From contig JABMDE010000015.1 in NCBI GenBank assembly GCA_015904055.1, forward strand, positions 1-8,120: a DNA stretch of 8,120 nt, read 5' to 3'. Positions 5,562-8,120 of this stretch are shown in pieces. The position numbers and the translations under genes are program-made. How positions within the stretch are numbered: position 1 is the stretch's first letter; the number at the start of each line of letters is the position of its first letter. The stretch comes from Nitrospira sp. Lineage in GTDB: Bacteria > Nitrospirota > Nitrospiria > Nitrospirales > Nitrospiraceae. The notes below the pieces were generated by a model, which had not been told where the DNA came from, made no database searches, and was given only the letters and a program-made list of their open reading frames with translations.

Positions 5562-6851
5562 ATGAACATGATGCAAGGATTAACGCCCCTTCACGATGCG
5601 CAGAAGATCGTGCTTGATGCGACGGCCGTGCTGGGGCTGGAAAAAGTGTCCATTCTCGACACCCTCGGGCGGACGCTGGGTGAAGATATTGTGGCCGAGC
5701 GGGACAATCCGCCGTGGAACAACAGCGCCATGGATGGGTTTGCGGTGCGGTGGGAGGATATTGCGCAGGACCATGCGATTCAGAAGCCTGTCACATTGGC
5801 CGTGATCGAAGACGTGCCAGCCGGCAGAATGCCCTCCAGAACGGTCGGCGCCGGACAGGCCATTCGGATTATGACCGGCGCGCCGGTTCCGCACGGGGCC
5901 GATACGGTCTTAAAAGTAGAAGACACGGAGCATACGCCCGATACGGTCCGTGTGTTCAAGCCGGAGCCTCGCGGGTCCAACATCCGTCCGTGCGGAGAAG
6001 ATGTCAAGAAGGGTGAGCGCATCATCGCGAGAGGCACCCAGATTCGCCCCGGAGAAGCGGGCATGCTGGCCGTGCTGGCCCGGTCCTTCGTGTTTGTGTA
6101 TCAACGGCCTCGTGTGGCGATCCTTTCGACGGGAGACGAGTTGGCCGATCTCGACGAACGGTTCAGCGAAGAGAAAATCATCAATTCGAACAGCTATGGG
6201 ATTGCCGCGGCAGTGCAGGAGGCCGGCGGCATTCCAGTGCTGCTTGGTATTGCGAGGGATACGCAGGCATCGCTGAAAGAAAAGATCTCGCAGGGATTGA
6301 ATGCCGATATTCTGGTGTTGTCCGGCGGGGTCTCGATGGGCGACTACGACTTTACGAAAGCGGTGTTTCGGGAGATCGGTGCGGAGATGAACTTCTGGAA
6401 GTTAGCGATCAGGCCGGGGCAGCCGTTGGCCTTTGGGAAAATTCAGGGTAAGCTGGCGTTCGGCTTGCCGGGCAATCCCGTCTCATCAATGGTCACGTTC
6501 GAACAATTGGTCCGGCCTGCCATGCTCAAGATGGGCGGGCGTCGAAGTTATGGCCGTCCCCTCGTGGATGCGGTATTCCAGGAGAAGTTTTCAAAGCGGA
6601 CTGATCGGCGCCATTTTCTGCGCGGCGTGCTCACCTGTGAAGACGGTGTGTTCAAAGTCCGGACGACCGGCGATCAAGGGTCTGGGATTCTCACCTCGAT
6701 GGTCAAGGCCAATTGCCTGATCGATGTTCCTACAGAGGTCGAGCGGCTGAATCCCGGTGACCGGGTGACGGTGCAGCTGTTGAGCGGCGAGGCGTGGCCG
6801 AGCGCCACGGAACATACACGTTCTGCGGAACATCGTCTCTCCTGTTGCTGA
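5562..6851 (+). CDS. moeA: Molybdopterin molybdenumtransferase MoeA
   Basis: MoeA inserts molybdate into adenylylated molybdopterin, the last common step of molybdenum cofactor synthesis in the cytoplasm. The product is 429 aa, against about 400-411 for typical MoeA. The landmarks are in family order: NNSAMDGFAV (S55 to V62), RIMTGAPVPHGADTVLKVED, GSNIRPCGEDVKKGE, STGDEL 189-194, SGGVSMGDYD 254-263 in the MoCF (MogA-like) domain, PGQPLAFG and GLPGNPVSS 301-309. Domain IV ends in a short Ser/Cys-containing tail that is not part of the conserved core. ATG 5562 is the first start after the mrp stop (22-bp gap). ATGs at 5568 and 5571 are alternatives, and no strong ribosome binding site distinguishes them, so the gene may rely on translational coupling. 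The frame is open back to 5406 inside mrp, but that extension overlaps mrp and shows no MoeA similarity. Confidence 0.95.
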   Translation: MNMMQGLTPLHDAQKIVLDATAVLGLEKVSILDTLGRTLGEDIVAERDNPPWNNSAMDGFAVRWEDIAQDHAIQKPVTLAVIEDVPAGRMPSRTVGAGQAIRIMTGAPVPHGADTVLKVEDTEHTPDTVRVFKPEPRGSNIRPCGEDVKKGERIIARGTQIRPGEAGMLAVLARSFVFVYQRPRVAILSTGDELADLDERFSEEKIINSNSYGIAAAVQEAGGIPVLLGIARDTQASLKEKISQGLNADILVLSGGVSMGDYDFTKAVFREIGAEMNFWKLAIRPGQPLAFGKIQGKLAFGLPGNPVSSMVTFEQLVRPAMLKMGGRRSYGRPLVDAVFQEKFSKRTDRRHFLRGVLTCEDGVFKVRTTGDQGSGILTSMVKANCLIDVPTEVERLNPGDRVTVQLLSGEAWPSATEHTRSAEHRLSCC

Positions 6852-6873
6852 ACAAGAAACTTAACGGTCACAC

Positions 6874-7395
6874 ATGTCCATTCCAATCGTCTCATTCGTC
6901 GGCCGGTCCAACAGCGGCAAAACCACCTTTATCGAGCGCGTGATTCCTGAACTGGTGCGTGCCGGCTACAAGGTCGCGACAGTCAAACATGCAGGACATG
7001 GATTCGATCTCGATACCGAGGGAAAAGATAGTTGGCGGCACAAGCAAGCGGGCGCCAGCAGTGTCGTCATTCTGTCCAAGGGGAGTATGGCGGTCTTTGC
7101 CGATGTGTCCGATCAATTGAAGGTTGAAGATGTGCGGGATCGGTTTCTCGACGGCACATACGACTTAATCATTGCGGAGGGATGGAAACACGAAGGATAT
7201 CCCAAGATCGTCATCGTTCGCGATCAACTCGGTGAAGTCCCGATCTCGCCGGAAGGATTGTTGGCGGTCGTGTCTGACAAACCGGTCAATCTCACTGTCC
7301 CGCTGTTCGGCCTGGACGATGTGCCCGGAGTCGCCGCGCTCATCATGAAGCATTTCCCCCGGCGTGCTCGATCAGAGCATGAGCTTGAAGCGTAG
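6874..7395 (+). CDS. mobB: Molybdopterin-guanine dinucleotide biosynthesis adaptor MobB
   Basis: The product is a 173-aa P-loop GTPase-like protein of the MobB family, an accessory to conversion of molybdopterin to its guanine dinucleotide form or to cofactor delivery. Walker A is GRSNSGKT at residues 10-17. The family signature follows as TVKHAGHGFDLDTEGKDSWR with HKQAGA, residues 36-61. EGWK at 102-105 matches the usual EG(F/W)K segment. Length is normal for a stand-alone MobB. It starts 22 bp after moeA and its end overlaps the next gene by 17 bp. No mobA is visible in the window. Linkage to moeA suggests the dedicated client enzyme uses a bis-MGD-type cofactor, as in the DMSO reductase family; that is inference. 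Confidence 0.93.
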   Translation: MSIPIVSFVGRSNSGKTTFIERVIPELVRAGYKVATVKHAGHGFDLDTEGKDSWRHKQAGASSVVILSKGSMAVFADVSDQLKVEDVRDRFLDGTYDLIIAEGWKHEGYPKIVIVRDQLGEVPISPEGLLAVVSDKPVNLTVPLFGLDDVPGVAALIMKHFPRRARSEHELEA

Positions 7396-8086
7396 CGGAA
7401 CGATTCTACTGGGGTTTGTGGCCGGAGTGCTCGCGCTCGGCGGCATTGCGGTTCCTCTCACCGATCGTCCTGAATTCTGTGCCAGCTGCCATGTCATTGC
7501 GCCGTCCTACGACAGTTGGGCCGCTTCCTCGCACAAGGATGTGCCCTGTGTTGCCTGCCATGTGAGGCCGGGAGTCCAAGGCTGGATGCATGACAAGGTG
7601 TGGGTGGGGACCAGAGACGTGGTGCGTTCCGTATTCGGGGCTCCGGCCGATGCGCATAATCTGAAAGCACAGGTCGATTCCAGCCTTTGTCTGAGCTGTC
7701 ATCGCAACATCCTTCGAGTCTCCGAGATTGCACCGCGTGATTTGCCGTTGCCGGTGAAAGAGGTCGGTCTCGTCATGAACCATCGAAAGCATATGAAGGC
7801 GTTTGAGGCCGGGCAACAGGGAGAAGGGTGTCTGACGTGCCATGCCGGCGTGGTCCACGACCGGCCGATCAAAGGCTATCCCATCGTGATTCCGAGAGGA
7901 CATGTGTCCGCCGACAGCAAACCCTGGTATCCGGATCATCCGGAAGGGTCTTCCCTCCGAACCAGGGCACTCAACGATTGTTTCCGATGCCATGATGGAA
8001 AGACTGAGTATCAAGGCAAGGTGGTCGAACGAAAGTGCGAGGTCTGCCATCTCCCTGAAAAGATCAAAGATCTGCTGTCATTTTAA
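7379..8086 (+). CDS. Membrane-anchored six-haem cytochrome c, NapC/NirT-like N-terminal half
   Basis: The 235-aa product has six CXXCH haem-attachment motifs at Cys 34, 57, 104, 151, 201 and 220. An N-terminal segment from residue 7 to about 27 (GTILLGFVAGVLALGGIAVPL) is hydrophobic after KR and acts as a signal anchor, placing the haems in the periplasm. The front half, with FCASCH, W47, SSHKDVPCVACHVRPG and a K-x-WVG stretch, follows the NapC/NirT/NrfH pattern of quinol-oxidising tetrahaem proteins. The rear half (MNHRKHM, GCLTCHAGVVH and the close CFRCH/CEVCH pair) looks more like class III-type multihaem modules. Spare His residues (52, 93, 135, 138, 160, 175, 187) can serve as distal ligands. 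ATG 7379 is chosen; GTG 7364 would add five residues. The 17-bp overlap with mobB implies translational coupling. Electron transfer between the quinone pool and a periplasmic redox partner is the likely role; direction and partner are unknown. Confidence 0.88.
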   Translation: MSLKRSGTILLGFVAGVLALGGIAVPLTDRPEFCASCHVIAPSYDSWAASSHKDVPCVACHVRPGVQGWMHDKVWVGTRDVVRSVFGAPADAHNLKAQVDSSLCLSCHRNILRVSEIAPRDLPLPVKEVGLVMNHRKHMKAFEAGQQGEGCLTCHAGVVHDRPIKGYPIVIPRGHVSADSKPWYPDHPEGSSLRTRALNDCFRCHDGKTEYQGKVVERKCEVCHLPEKIKDLLSF

Positions 8087-8101
8087 CGCGACACAGGGTG
8101 T

Positions 8102-8120
8102 ATGACGATGTCCGCCCCGG
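8102..8120 (+). CDS. Possible start of the next operon gene (partial, runs off window)
   Basis: ATG 8102 opens a frame reading MTMSAP to the window end. It lies 15 bp after the cytochrome stop, with a weak AGGG 5-8 bases upstream. Spacing matches the rest of the operon. Only six codons are visible, so no identity can be given, and ATG 8108 is an alternative start. Confidence 0.35.

Noticed and set aside
7406..8050. Minus-strand 214-codon frame opposite the cytochrome gene
   Set aside because: Antisense to six CXXCH motifs in the correct frame of the + strand; no family features of its own.
1..8120. CRISPR array, tRNA or rRNA genes, integrase or transposase genes
   Set aside because: No spaced direct repeats, no tRNA-like cloverleaf, no rRNA segments and no recombinase motifs were seen on either strand.

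Overview
The window looks like part of a Nitrospira-type (phylum Nitrospirota) genome. This rests on three things: moderately GC-rich coding DNA, a run of genes for molybdenum cofactor, Tat export and multihaem cytochrome functions, and a caspase-like lipoprotein family that I associate with Nitrospira. The assignment is an inference from gene content and was not tested by a database search.

The left half (1-4180) is a scrambled accessory region made of duplicated, truncated gene pieces. It opens with the 3' end of a large repeat protein of the pre-peptidase C-terminal (PPC)-like beta-sandwich type (1-588, + strand) and a strong terminator. Next come three copies of one minus-strand gene family. 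Copy A (888-1632) and copy C (3463-4176) are C-terminal pieces; copy B (2199-3089) keeps the N-terminal part. Put together, the copies suggest an ancestor with a lipoprotein signal, an Ig/CARDB-like domain, a caspase-fold domain and an EF-hand-like loop. The caspase catalytic His is Gln in all three copies and the Cys position is Met in both copies that retain it, so this is a pseudo-caspase family. A second 3' fragment of the PPC-like gene (1624-1986), with its own copy of the terminator, is joined head-to-head to copy A. A 172-bp palindromic element (3161-3332) lies between copies B and C.

Copy C is joined head-to-head to the 3' third of a tatC gene (4177-4557), which has lost roughly its first 155-160 codons. 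All three pseudo-caspase copies carry their lesion in the same stretch of about 25 codons at the start of the caspase domain.

The right half (4177-8120) is an ordinary tightly packed + strand operon: truncated tatC, an Mrp/Nbp35-type Fe-S carrier ATPase, moeA, mobB and a membrane-anchored six-haem NapC/NirT-like cytochrome c, followed by the first codons of a possible next gene. MoeA and MobB serve molybdenum cofactor synthesis, Mrp serves iron-sulfur cluster delivery, Tat exports folded cofactor-loaded proteins, and the cytochrome moves electrons at the membrane. Together they suggest assembly and export of a periplasmic molybdo-iron-sulfur oxidoreductase. The rearrangement has removed the front of the operon, including most of tatC and presumably the original promoter.
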